Positions 34,371-43,181 of a stretch of 64,000 nucleotides of DNA are shown here, one piece after another. Each line of letters opens with the position of its first letter. Position 1 is the stretch's first letter. The DNA comes from Azospirillum thiophilum (GTDB lineage: Bacteria; Pseudomonadota; Alphaproteobacteria; Azospirillales; Azospirillaceae), in contig NZ_CP012404.1 of NCBI RefSeq assembly GCF_001305595.1, forward strand, positions 124,001 through 188,000. The letters run 5' to 3'. Under the pieces are notes generated by a model, which was not told the DNA's origin, did not search any database, and saw nothing but the letters and a program-made list of their open reading frames with translations. Position numbers and translations under genes: made by a program.

Positions 34371-34464
34371 TTGGCGTTTTCAGGAACGATCCGGTGCGCG
34401 CGAGCTGGGAAATCACGTATACCGCATAGCAAATTGAAGCAGGGGGGGGGACGCATCCGAACAA

Positions 34465-34821
34465 TCAGATGCCGACCTCCACGGCGGCGTTCACCACATA
34501 GATCTGCTCGTTGCGGTCGTTCTTGTCGGCCAGGAAGATGCCGCTCGGCGCCAGCATGCCGCCGCTGGTGACATGGATGGTGACGGCGCCGTAGGGGAAG
34601 ACCGCCTTGACCGCCTCCTGGTCCAGCCGGTCGGCGTCGGCCGGCACGGCGAGGTGGACGCGCACCTGCATCCGGCCGGTGTCGCCGTCCACCAGCGCCC
34701 GCATGCCGGGCATCGAGTTGCGTTCGATGGCGTTGCGCACGGCACGGACCGCCGCCTTGGTCACGTCCTGCCCGTGCAGGTCCACCCCCATGCCGAGTTC
34801 CACGAACATCACCTGCTTCAT
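34465..34821 (-). CDS. Lin0512 family protein
   Basis: A 118-residue protein of unknown function. MKQVMFVELGMGVDLHGQDVTKAAVRAVRNAIERNSMPGM and the C-terminal HVTSGGMLAPSGIFLADKNDRNEQIYVVNAAVEVG match the Lin0512 family, small proteins that form ring-like oligomers in solved structures, as far as I recall. ATG 34821 gives the conserved start. It lies upstream of nothing obvious; pobA on the same strand begins 1.3 kb to the right and ends 114 bp before it, so the two could be co-transcribed. Confidence 0.8.
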   Translation of the reverse strand: MKQVMFVELGMGVDLHGQDVTKAAVRAVRNAIERNSMPGMRALVDGDTGRMQVRVHLAVPADADRLDQEAVKAVFPYGAVTIHVTSGGMLAPSGIFLADKNDRNEQIYVVNAAVEVGI

Positions 34822-34935
34822 CGCGATAGCTTTCCCTCTGGCTGTCGGTCGGGGGACAGGATGACGCGGCAAGGGGGCGGATGCCAGTGGGCGGATGGGG
34901 ATTTCCGGGCTGTGGAAGGGGCAGCCCGCACCTCC

Positions 34936-36135
34936 TCACTCCATCGGCAGGCCGACGTAATTCTCGGCCAGCGCGGTCATGGCGGCGCGGGAATGGACGA
35001 GATAATCAAGCTCGGCCAGATGCACGCGCTGCTCGAACGGCGAGTCCTGCTCGTTCCGGTGCAGCATGGTGGTCATGTACCAGGAGAAGCGCTCCGCCTT
35101 CCAGATGCGGCGCAGGCAGGTGGCGCTGTAGCCCTCCAGCCCTTCCATGCCGCCGGACTTGTAGTAGGCATCGATGGCGCGCGACAGCACCAGCACGTCG
35201 GCCACCGCCAGGTTCAGCCCCTTGGCGCCGGTGGGCGGCACGATGTGGGCGGCGTCGCCGGCAAGGAACAGCCGGCCATGCTGCATCGTCTCGCAGACGA
35301 AGCTGCGCATGGCGATGATGCCCTTCTGGAAGATCGCCCCCTCGGTCAGCGACCAGCCGGCATCCTCCTCCAGTCGGCGATGCAGTTCGGACCAGATTCG
35401 GTCGTCCGGCCAGTTGGCGATGTCGTCCCGGGGATCGACCTGGAGGTAGAGCCGCTGCACCTCCGGCGAGCGGGTGCTGAGCAGGGCGAAGCCGCGCTCG
35501 TGGTTGGCGTAGATCAGCTCGGGGTGGGATGGCGGTGCCGCGGTCAGGATGCCGAGCCAGCCGAAGGGGTAGACGATCTGGTATTCGGCGCGGGCGGCGG
35601 CGGGGATCGCCTGCCGCGCCGGGCCGTGGAAGCCGTCGCAGCCGGCGACGAAGTCGCAGCGCAGTTCCTCCGGCGGGGCGTCAGGGCCGCGGCGGAAACT
35701 CACGCGCGGCGCCTTGCCGTCGAGATCGTGGAACTGCACGTCCGACACACCGAACAGGATGCTGCCGCCATCCTCCAGCCGGGCGGAGACGAGGTCGCGG
35801 ATCACCTCGTGCTGGGCATAGACGGTGACGCGCTTGCCGCCGGTCAGCTCCGCCATGTCGATGTGGTGGCTGCGGCGGTCGAAGCGCAGCGTGATGCCGG
35901 AATGGAAATGCCCCTCGCGCATCATGCGCCCGCCGAGCCCCATCCCGTTCATCAGGTCGACGACCCACTGCTCCAGCACGCCGGCGCGGATGGTGCCCTC
36001 GATCTCCTCGCGGGTCCGGTGCTCCAGGATCACCGACTCTATGCCCTGCCGGTGCAGCAGGTGGGACAGGAACAGCCCGGCCGGGCCGGCACCGACGATG
36101 GCGACCTGGGTCCGGGTCGCCTTGGTGGTCTGCAT
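34936..36135 (-). CDS. pobA: 4-hydroxybenzoate 3-monooxygenase
   Basis: A 399-residue FAD monooxygenase that converts 4-hydroxybenzoate to protocatechuate with NADPH and O2. The FAD motif is VAIVGAGPAGLFLSHLLHRQGI (12-33). The ribose motif is AGDAAHIVPPTGAKGLNLAVADV, and the substrate-region marker RAGVLEQWVVDLMNGMGLGGRM is typical of PobA. The length is close to the Pseudomonas enzyme (394). A good ribosome site (GGAGGG) precedes ATG 36135. It is divergent from an AraC-type PobR, the normal arrangement. The protocatechuate ring-cleavage genes are not in the window. Confidence 0.95.
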   Translation of the reverse strand: MQTTKATRTQVAIVGAGPAGLFLSHLLHRQGIESVILEHRTREEIEGTIRAGVLEQWVVDLMNGMGLGGRMMREGHFHSGITLRFDRRSHHIDMAELTGGKRVTVYAQHEVIRDLVSARLEDGGSILFGVSDVQFHDLDGKAPRVSFRRGPDAPPEELRCDFVAGCDGFHGPARQAIPAAARAEYQIVYPFGWLGILTAAPPSHPELIYANHERGFALLSTRSPEVQRLYLQVDPRDDIANWPDDRIWSELHRRLEEDAGWSLTEGAIFQKGIIAMRSFVCETMQHGRLFLAGDAAHIVPPTGAKGLNLAVADVLVLSRAIDAYYKSGGMEGLEGYSATCLRRIWKAERFSWYMTTMLHRNEQDSPFEQRVHLAELDYLVHSRAAMTALAENYVGLPME

Positions 36136-36298
36136 GTCTCTCGCCCTCCTCGGGGGAACTGTCGGGGACGTGGGATGGCGCTTTTGTTCGTTGCGCCAAT
36201 CATTCGTAGTGATGCTAATCCATGGGGCGGAGGGCCGGACATAGACGAAGCGGCGAAAGCCTTGTACTTTTCATCGCCAGACCGCCGGAGCCCGTGCG

Positions 36299-37309
36299 AT
36301 GTCCGCCCACAGCCTGCAAGCATCCGAACCCATTCCCCGCTATTGGCTGTATGGCGAGCCGCCGGCGGTGCCGGAGCTGCGCTTCGTCCATATCGAGACG
36401 ATCCCGGAGCGGATGCGCTTGCACAATTGGGAGGTCAGGCCCCACCGGCACGATGGCCTCAGCCATGCCCTGCTGGTCAACGCCGGCGGCGGGCTGCTGA
36501 CCGCGGACGGCACGGAAACGGCGTTCCGCGCCCCTGCCTTCATCCTGGTGCCGGCGCAGGTGGTGCACGGCTTCCGCTTCGATCCCGGCACCGACGGGCA
36601 TGTGCTGACCATGTCGGAAGGGTTTTTGGCAGGATTGCTGGCCGCCGCGCCGGAGGCCGACCTGCGCGCCGCGCCGGCCTTGCCGCGGGCCTGGGACCTG
36701 GAGGAGGACACCGGCGAGGCGGCGGCGCTGGCCCGCGGCTTCGCCGACATCAGGGCGGAGTTCCGCGCCCACCATGCTGGCCGTGCCAGCGCCATCGCCG
36801 CCCATGTGACGCTGATGCTGGTCGCCGCCTTGCGGCTGGGGGCGGCGCGGTCGGCGGCCGAACGGGGGGTGGCCGAACGGGGGCGGGATGGTCAGGGGCC
36901 GTCGCCCGACCTGCGGCTGCTCGCCCGGCTGCGGCCGATGGTCGACGAGCATTTCCGCGACCATTGGCCGATGGAGCGCTATGCCGCCGCACTGGGGGTC
37001 ACGCCCGGCCGGCTGAACGCCGCCTGCCGCCGCGTCACCGGCCTGTCGACCCTGCAGCTGGTCCATGCCCGGCTGATGCTGGAGGCCAAGCGCTCGCTGA
37101 TCTATACCGGCCACGGCATGGCGGAGATCGGCTATGCGCTGGGCTTCGAGGATCCGGCCTATTTCTCCCGCTTCTTCAGCCGGCGCGAGGGCCGCTCGCC
37201 CCAGGCCTTCCGGCGGTCGCACGTCGAGGACGCCATGGGGGCCGGTGGAGCGGGGGGCAGCCTTGACGGCAATGGCCTTGACCGGACTGGGGGCTCCTCA
37301 CCACAGTAG
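36299..37309 (+). CDS. pobR: AraC/XylS-type regulator of pobA
   Basis: A 336-residue regulator. The N-terminal cupin-like sensor has RPHRHDGLSHALLVNAGGGLLTADGTE and FILVPAQVVHGFRFDPGTDGHV. The C-terminal DNA-binding part has MERYAAALGVTPGRLNAACRRVTGLSTLQLVHARLMLEAKRSL and MAEIGYALGFEDPAYFSRFFSRREGRSPQAFRRS. PobR proteins of this AraC type activate pobA with 4-hydroxybenzoate, and the divergent pobA supports the assignment. A Gly/Asp-rich tail of about 25 residues follows the last helix. The 163-bp gap to pobA should carry the operator; a short AT-rich stretch lies at 36181-36222. Confidence 0.88.
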   Translation: MSAHSLQASEPIPRYWLYGEPPAVPELRFVHIETIPERMRLHNWEVRPHRHDGLSHALLVNAGGGLLTADGTETAFRAPAFILVPAQVVHGFRFDPGTDGHVLTMSEGFLAGLLAAAPEADLRAAPALPRAWDLEEDTGEAAALARGFADIRAEFRAHHAGRASAIAAHVTLMLVAALRLGAARSAAERGVAERGRDGQGPSPDLRLLARLRPMVDEHFRDHWPMERYAAALGVTPGRLNAACRRVTGLSTLQLVHARLMLEAKRSLIYTGHGMAEIGYALGFEDPAYFSRFFSRREGRSPQAFRRSHVEDAMGAGGAGGSLDGNGLDRTGGSSPQ

Positions 37310-37365
37310 CAGCCGTCTGCCGGGGGTTGCGGGACGGGATGTTTCTGCTGGAAAGGGTGATGGCG

Positions 37366-38202
37366 ATGGACAGCCTGGACGTCATGACGCGCGAACCGGC
37401 GGAGACGGTCGAACAGTCGCTGTGGCGCCGCCTGCGCGACGACGCCGTGCGCGTCGCGGCGGAGGAAAGCGGGCTGGCGCCCTTCCTCTACGACGCGATC
37501 CTGGCGCGCGACGGCTTCGGCCCGGCGCTGGCCGCCCTGCTGGTGCGCAAGCTGGCCGACCGCGCCATGCCGGAGGACCGGCTGGCAGCCGTGGTGCGCG
37601 ACGCCATGGAGACCGACCCGGCCATCGTCGACGCAGCCGCCGCCGACCTCGCCGCCATCCTGGCGCGCGACCCGGCGGCCGACGGCTGCCTGACGCCCTT
37701 CCTCTACTTCAAGGGCTTCCACGCCCTGCAATGGCACCGCGTCGGCCATTGGCTGTGGCGGGGCGGGCGCCACGACCTCGCCCATTTCCTGCAGAGCCGG
37801 GTGTCGGAAGCCTTCGCCGTCGACATCCATCCGGCGGTGCCGGTCGGGCGCGGAGTCTTCATCGACCATGGCACCGGCGTGGTGATCGGTGAGACCGCGG
37901 TGATCGGCAACGATGTCTCGATCCTGCAGAACGTCACGCTGGGCGGCACCGGCAAGGAGCATGGCGACCGCCATCCCAAGGTCCGCGACGGCGTGCTGCT
38001 GGCGGCCGGCGCCAAGGTGCTGGGCAACATCACCATCGGCGCCCGCGCCAAGGTCGGCGCCGGCAGCGTCGTGCTGAAGGACGTCCCCGGCTGCGCCACG
38101 GTGGCCGGCGTGCCGGCCAAGGTCGTCGGCTGGTGCCGCGACGAGCCGGCCCCGGCCCTGACCATGGACCAGAGCCTGCAGCAGGGCGACTACAGCATCT
38201 GA
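37366..38202 (+). CDS. cysE: Serine O-acetyltransferase
   Basis: A 278-residue enzyme that acetylates serine as the first step of cysteine synthesis. The N-terminal helical SAT domain (WRRLRDDAVRVAAEES...) is followed by the left-handed beta-helix with hexapeptide repeats. The catalytic stretch is VDIHPAVPVGRGVFIDHGTGVVIGETAVIGNDVSILQNVTLGGTGKEHGDRHPKV. The C-terminal tail ends in I (GDYSI), as needed for docking into cysteine synthase. ATG 37366 is preferred because AAGGG lies 8 bases upstream; 37360 is too close to it. It lies 56 bp after pobR without obvious functional link. Confidence 0.94.
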   Translation: MDSLDVMTREPAETVEQSLWRRLRDDAVRVAAEESGLAPFLYDAILARDGFGPALAALLVRKLADRAMPEDRLAAVVRDAMETDPAIVDAAAADLAAILARDPAADGCLTPFLYFKGFHALQWHRVGHWLWRGGRHDLAHFLQSRVSEAFAVDIHPAVPVGRGVFIDHGTGVVIGETAVIGNDVSILQNVTLGGTGKEHGDRHPKVRDGVLLAAGAKVLGNITIGARAKVGAGSVVLKDVPGCATVAGVPAKVVGWCRDEPAPALTMDQSLQQGDYSI

Positions 38203-38421
38203 ACCGGCGAAGCGGCCCGGAAAAAATGCGGAACTCCCTACAACCGTGGCGGAGCCGATTTGGTTTCATGAGCGTGGATCATGGGCACCATCTCCGCCGG
38301 GGGACTGATCGGGGCTCCTTGACGCCTTAGTTTGCCTGGGAATGCGTCGGCGGCGGACGATGTCCGCCCCGGCCGACGGGATTTCCCGACAGACTTTCGA
38401 CGAACAGGAGGGAGGCACGCG

Positions 38422-39078
38422 ATGCATCATCCCGGCGACCTCGACGTGACGCGGCGTGGCCTGCTGATGGGCACGGCGGCAACGGCCGCCTTGACCGCGG
38501 GCGTCCTTCCGATGCCCGCCGGAGCGGCCGTCCCGCAAAAGGCCACGCCCCCCGACCTTGCGCCCGTGATCTCGACCGTATCCTTCACGGTGAACAGCGA
38601 GCCCCACGACCTGACCCTGGACACCCGGACGACCCTGCTGGACGCGCTGCGCGAACAGCTGCACGTGAACGGGCCGAAGAAGGGCTGCGACCATGGGCAG
38701 TGCGGTGCCTGCACCGTGCTGGTGGACGGGCGGCGGATCAATTCCTGCCTGTCGCTGGCGCTGATGCACCAGGGCGACAGCATCACCACCATCGAGGGGC
38801 TGGGCATGCCCGACAGCCTGCACCCGATGCAGGCCGCCTTCGTGAAGCATGACGGCTACCAGTGCGGTTATTGCACGCCCGGCCAGATCTGTTCGGCGGT
38901 CGCCGTGCTGAAGGAGATCGAGGCCGGCATCCCCAGCCATGTCAGCGCCGACCTGACCGCGGCGCCCCGGCTGACCGCCGACGAGCTGCGCGAGCGGATG
39001 AGCGGCAACATCTGCCGCTGCGGCGCCTATTCCAACATCGTCGACGCGATCACCGAGGTCGCCGGGAGGGAAGCATGA
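38422..39078 (+). CDS. paoA: Aldehyde oxidoreductase, [2Fe-2S] subunit PaoA
   Basis: A 218-residue iron-sulfur subunit of a periplasmic molybdenum-cofactor enzyme that oxidises aromatic aldehydes. A twin-arginine signal (DVTRRGLLMGTAATAALTAG) occupies the first about 35 residues. The first cluster is held by C89, C94, C97 and C109 (GCDHGQCGACTVL...NSC), the second by C148, C151, C198 and C200 (QCGYC...CRC). AGGAGGGAGG precedes ATG 38422. Its stop overlaps the paoB start (ATGA). Subunits B and C have no signal and are presumably carried out with A. Confidence 0.94.
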   Translation: MHHPGDLDVTRRGLLMGTAATAALTAGVLPMPAGAAVPQKATPPDLAPVISTVSFTVNSEPHDLTLDTRTTLLDALREQLHVNGPKKGCDHGQCGACTVLVDGRRINSCLSLALMHQGDSITTIEGLGMPDSLHPMQAAFVKHDGYQCGYCTPGQICSAVAVLKEIEAGIPSHVSADLTAAPRLTADELRERMSGNICRCGAYSNIVDAITEVAGREA

Positions 39079-40025
39079 GGCCCTTCAGCTACGAGCGCGC
39101 CCGCGATCCGGCCGAGGCCGCTGCGGCGGCCGCCCGGACCCCCGGCGCCCGCTTCATCGCCGGCGGCACCAACCTGCTCGACCTGATGAAGCTGGAGATC
39201 GAGACGCCGGTCCATCTGATCGACGTGAACGGCCTGTCGCTCGACAGGGTGGAGGCGACGGCGGAGGGGGACTTGCGCATCGGCGCGCTGGTGCGCAACA
39301 CCGACCTTGCCGCCGACGACCGGGTGCGGCGCGACTATGGCCTGCTGTCGCGGGCCTTGCTGGCCGGCGCGTCGGGCCAGCTGCGCAACAAGGCGACGAC
39401 CGCCGGCAACCTGCTCCAGCGCACCCGCTGCCCCTATTTCTATGACACCGCCCAGCCCTGCAACAAGCGGCAGCCCGGCAGCGGCTGCGCCGCCATCGGC
39501 GGCTTCAGCCGGCAGCTGGCGGTGATCGGCGGCAGCGATGCCTGCATCGCCACCCATCCCAGCGACATGGCGGTGGCGATGCGGGCGCTGGACGCCACGG
39601 TCGAGACGGTGCGGCCCGACGGCGCCCGCCGCGGCATTCCCATCGCCGACTTCCACCGGCTGCCCGGCGACACCCCGCACATCGAGACGGCGCTGGAGCC
39701 GGGCGAGCTGATCACCGCGGTGACCCTGCCGCGGCCGGCCGGCGGCCGGCACATCTACCGCAAGGTGCGCGACCGCGCCTCCTACGCCTTCGCGCTGGTC
39801 TCCGTCGCCGCCATCGTGCAGCCCGACGGCAGCGGACGGGTTGCGCTGGGCGGCGTCGCGCACAGGCCGTGGCGGATCGAGGCGGCGGAGGCCGAGATGC
39901 CCAAGGGAGCGAAGGCCGTCGCCGCGCAGCTGCTGGCCGGCGCCAAGCCGACGCACGACAACGCCTTCAAGCTGCCGCTGGTCGAGCGCACGCTCGGCTC
40001 GGTGCTGGCCGAAGCGAAAGGCTGA
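39075..40025 (+). CDS. paoB: Aldehyde oxidoreductase, FAD subunit PaoB
   Basis: A 316-residue FAD-binding subunit of the xanthine dehydrogenase medium-chain type. RFIAGGTNLLDLMKLEIETP binds FAD pyrophosphate, and GASGQLRNKATTAGNLLQRTRCPYFYD is the second FAD motif. The insert NLLQRTRCPYFYDTAQPCNKRQPGSGCAAI has the three or four cysteines that hold the extra [4Fe-4S] cluster known in E. coli PaoB and absent from most relatives. It overlaps paoA by 4 bp and is 3 bp from paoC, so the three are one operon. Confidence 0.94.
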   Translation: MRPFSYERARDPAEAAAAAARTPGARFIAGGTNLLDLMKLEIETPVHLIDVNGLSLDRVEATAEGDLRIGALVRNTDLAADDRVRRDYGLLSRALLAGASGQLRNKATTAGNLLQRTRCPYFYDTAQPCNKRQPGSGCAAIGGFSRQLAVIGGSDACIATHPSDMAVAMRALDATVETVRPDGARRGIPIADFHRLPGDTPHIETALEPGELITAVTLPRPAGGRHIYRKVRDRASYAFALVSVAAIVQPDGSGRVALGGVAHRPWRIEAAEAEMPKGAKAVAAQLLAGAKPTHDNAFKLPLVERTLGSVLAEAKG

Positions 40026-40028
40026 GCC

Positions 40029-42230
40029 ATGAAGTTCGACACCCCCGCCACCACCAATCCCATCGACCGGCTGACGGTGATCGGCAAGCCGACCAGCCGC
40101 ATCGACGGGCCGCTGAAGACGACCGGCACCGCGCCCTACGCCTATGAACGCCACGACGTGGTGGCGGACCAGGCCTACGGCTATCCGGTCGGCGCCGGCA
40201 TCGGCAAGGGGCGCATCGCCTCCCTGTCGGTGGAGGAAGCCGAGGCGGCCCCCGGCGTGCTGGCCGTCGTCACCCACCGGACCGCGGGCAAGCTCGGCAA
40301 GGCCGAACGCAATGCCGCCCCGCTGCTGGGCGGGCCGGAGATCGACCATTACCATCAGGCGGTCGCCCTGGTCGTGGCCGAGAGCTTCGAGCAGGCGCGG
40401 GCCGCGGCGCAGCGCATCCGCATCGAGTATGAGAGCGGCGGCGGCGCCTTCGATCTGGCGCATGCCAGGGAGGCCATGGGCGACTCCGCCGAACACAAGA
40501 CGGAGGATTCGACCGTCGGCGATTTCGCCGGCGCCTTTGCGGCGGCGGCGGTCAAGCTGGACGAGACCTACACCACCCCCGACCAGAGCCACGCGATGAT
40601 GGAGCCGCACGCGACCATCGCCGCCTGGAAGGGCGACCGGCTGACCGTGTGGACCTCCAACCAGATGATCGACTGGGCGGCGACCGATCTGGCAGAGACG
40701 CTGGAGATGCCGAAGGAGAAGGTCCGCGTGATCTCACCCTTCATCGGCGGCGGCTTTGGCGGCAAGCTGTTCCTGCGCGCCGACATCCTGCTGGCGGCGC
40801 TGGGCGCGCGGGCGGCCGGGCGGCCGGTCAAGGTGGCGCTGCCCCGGCCGATGATCGCGAACAACACCACCCACCGGCCGGCGACGATCCAGCGCATCCG
40901 CATCGGCGCCGGACGGGACGGAAAGATCCTGGCCATCGCCCATGAAAGCTGGTCCGGCAACCTGGAGGACGGCAAGCCGGAGACCGCGACCGACCAGACG
41001 CGCCTGCTCTATGCCGGCGCCAACCGGCTGACCGGCACGCGGCTTGCCCATCTCGACCTGCCGGAAGGCAACGCCATGCGGGCGCCGGGCGAGGCGTCGG
41101 GCCTGATGGCGCTGGAAATCGCCATGGACGAGATGGCGGAGCGGCTGAAGATCGACCCGGTGGAGTTCCGCATCCTCAACGACACCCAGGTCGACCCGGA
41201 GAAGCCGGAGCGCCCCTTCTCGCAGCGCCAGCTGGTGCAGTGCCTGCGCACCGGGGCCGAGCGCTTCGGCTGGAGCAAACGCAGCGGCGAGCCGGGACGG
41301 GTGCGCGACGGGCGCTGGCTGATAGGCATGGGCATGGCCGCCGCCTTCCGCAACAACCTGCTGACCAAATCGGCGGCGCGGGTGCGGCTGGACAGGCGCG
41401 GGGTGGTGACGGTCGAGACCGACATGACCGACATCGGCACCGGCAGCTACACCATCATCGCCCAGACCGCGGCGGAGATGATGGGCGTCGGGCTGGACAA
41501 GGTGCTGGTGCGGCTGGGCGATTCGAGCTTTCCGGTGTCGGCCGGGTCGGGCGGGCAGTGGGGCGCCAACAATTCGACCGCCGGCGTCTATGCCGCCTGC
41601 GTCACGCTGCGCGAGGCGGTGGCGCGGACGCTTGGCGTCAACTCGGCCGATGCGGAGTTCGCCGACGGCCTGGTGCGGTCGGGCAACCGCAGCGTGCCGC
41701 TGGCCCAGGCGGCGGGCGAAAGCGGGCTGTCGGCCGAGGACGCCATCGAGTATGGCGACCTCGCGAAGAAGGCCCAGCAATCGACCTTCGGCGCCCATTT
41801 CGTCGAGGTCGGCGTCGATGCCGCGACGGCGGAGGTCCGCGTCCGGCGGATGCTGGCCGTCTGCGCGGCGGGCCGCATCCTGAACCCGCTGTCGGCGCGC
41901 AGCCAGGTGATCGGCGCCATGACCATGGGCGTCGGCGCGGCGCTGATGGAGGAGCTGGCGGTGGATCCCCGGACCGGCTTCTTCGTCAACCACGACCTTG
42001 CCGGCTATGAAGTGCCGGTCCATGCCGACATCCCGCAACAGGAGGTGGTCTTCCTGGACGAGACCGACCCGATGTCCTCGCCGATGAAGGCGAAGGGGGT
42101 GGGAGAGCTCGGGCTGTGCGGCGTCGGCGCCGCCATCGCCAATGCGGTCCACAACGCAACCGGCATCCGCGTGCGCGACTACCCGGTCACGCTGGACAAG
42201 CTGATCGACCGCATGCCGCCGGTGGGGTGA
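40029..42230 (+). CDS. paoC: Aldehyde oxidoreductase, molybdenum-cofactor subunit PaoC
   Basis: A 733-residue catalytic subunit. Key stretches are GGGFGGKLFLRADILLAALGARAAGRPVKVALPR for the cofactor, the AMRAPGEASGLMALEIAMDEMAERL substrate-side motif, and the C-terminal KGVGELGLCGVGAAIANAVHNATGIRVRDYP, whose Glu is the catalytic base of the family. In E. coli the cofactor is molybdopterin cytosine dinucleotide loaded by the chaperone PaoD; no PaoD/XdhC-type gene follows here. Export probably relies on the PaoA Tat signal. In Azospirillum such enzymes may detoxify aromatic aldehydes, consistent with the nearby pob genes, though this is inference. Confidence 0.95.
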   Translation: MKFDTPATTNPIDRLTVIGKPTSRIDGPLKTTGTAPYAYERHDVVADQAYGYPVGAGIGKGRIASLSVEEAEAAPGVLAVVTHRTAGKLGKAERNAAPLLGGPEIDHYHQAVALVVAESFEQARAAAQRIRIEYESGGGAFDLAHAREAMGDSAEHKTEDSTVGDFAGAFAAAAVKLDETYTTPDQSHAMMEPHATIAAWKGDRLTVWTSNQMIDWAATDLAETLEMPKEKVRVISPFIGGGFGGKLFLRADILLAALGARAAGRPVKVALPRPMIANNTTHRPATIQRIRIGAGRDGKILAIAHESWSGNLEDGKPETATDQTRLLYAGANRLTGTRLAHLDLPEGNAMRAPGEASGLMALEIAMDEMAERLKIDPVEFRILNDTQVDPEKPERPFSQRQLVQCLRTGAERFGWSKRSGEPGRVRDGRWLIGMGMAAAFRNNLLTKSAARVRLDRRGVVTVETDMTDIGTGSYTIIAQTAAEMMGVGLDKVLVRLGDSSFPVSAGSGGQWGANNSTAGVYAACVTLREAVARTLGVNSADAEFADGLVRSGNRSVPLAQAAGESGLSAEDAIEYGDLAKKAQQSTFGAHFVEVGVDAATAEVRVRRMLAVCAAGRILNPLSARSQVIGAMTMGVGAALMEELAVDPRTGFFVNHDLAGYEVPVHADIPQQEVVFLDETDPMSSPMKAKGVGELGLCGVGAAIANAVHNATGIRVRDYPVTLDKLIDRMPPVG

Positions 42231-42319
42231 GCGGCCGGCGGCGTGCCGGCGAGATCCGCTCGGGAGATCCGCTCCGGCGGTGGTAGCATGCGGCAGAGAG
42301 GCCGGACGGGGCGCATGGG

Positions 42320-43129
42320 GTGGTGAAGGTGCTGCTGGTTTGCCTGCTGACGCTGGTCCTGCTGCTCGCCGGGCCGGCCTTCGTCGTCGCGTCGGGAACC
42401 GTGTCGCTGGCGGTGGACTGGAGCCGGGCCGACCGCAGTCCGGTCGGCCTCGCCCCCGATCCGGCGACGACGCCCGAGGCGGTCGTCCAGGTCTATGCCG
42501 CCCGCGCCCTGTCCTGGCGCGGCGCCTTCGGCGTGCACCCCTGGTTCGCGGTGAAGCCGGCGGGCGAGCGGCGCTACACCGTCTACGAGGTGATCGGCTG
42601 GCGGGCCTACCGCGGCCTGCCGGCGGTGTCGGTCAGCAACCGCGACCCCGACGGCCGCTGGTTCGGCGCCCCGCCGGTGGTGCTGGCTGAGCTGCGCGGC
42701 GCGGCGGCGGCGGCGGCCATCCCGCGGATCGCCGAGGCCGCCGCCAGCTATCCCTTTGCCGGCGAGTACCGGGTCTGGCCCGGCCCCAACAGCAACACCT
42801 TCGCCGCCTGGGTGGCCCGCGCCGTGCCGGAGCTGCGGCTCGACCTGCCCTCAACGGCGCTCGGCAAGGATTATCTGGGCACCGGCCTGTTCGCGCGGGC
42901 GCCGAGCGGCACCGGCTGGCAGGTCAGCCTGTTCGGCCTTGCCGGCCTGCTGCTGGCGCGGGAGGAGGGGGTGGAGGTCAATCTGCTGGGGCTGACGGTC
43001 GGCATCGACCCGCTCGACCTCGCGGTCAAGCTTCCCGGCATCGGCCGGATCGCCCTGCTTGGAGACGGGCCGCCCTCCGTTCCGCCGCCCGCCATTTTGC
43101 CTCCCGGCCCTCCGGTGGGGCCGGGGTGA
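42320..43129 (+). CDS. DUF3750 family protein
   Basis: A 269-residue protein with an N-terminal signal or anchor (VKVLLVCLLTLVLLLAGPAFVVA). The body has FGVHPWFAVKPAGERRYTVYEVIGWRAYRGLP and YPFAGEYRVWPGPNSNTFAAWVARAVPELRLDLPSTALGKDYLG, which fit DUF3750, a family related to NlpC-like or lecithin-type folds with conserved His and Asn-Cys/Ser segments. The function is unknown. The start is a GTG (42320 or 42323) without a clear ribosome site. The C-terminus is proline-rich. It probably forms no operon with paoC (89 bp apart). Confidence 0.8.
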   Translation: MVKVLLVCLLTLVLLLAGPAFVVASGTVSLAVDWSRADRSPVGLAPDPATTPEAVVQVYAARALSWRGAFGVHPWFAVKPAGERRYTVYEVIGWRAYRGLPAVSVSNRDPDGRWFGAPPVVLAELRGAAAAAAIPRIAEAAASYPFAGEYRVWPGPNSNTFAAWVARAVPELRLDLPSTALGKDYLGTGLFARAPSGTGWQVSLFGLAGLLLAREEGVEVNLLGLTVGIDPLDLAVKLPGIGRIALLGDGPPSVPPPAILPPGPPVGPG

Positions 43130-43181
43130 GAGTGGCGGATCGGGCCTGCCGGTGCCATAGTGGGGCGGGTTTGGCCGGCAA

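Noticed and set aside
40734..42152. A 472-residue minus-strand open frame within paoC
   Set aside because: It is antisense to the molybdenum subunit, with no start signal or recognisable domain.
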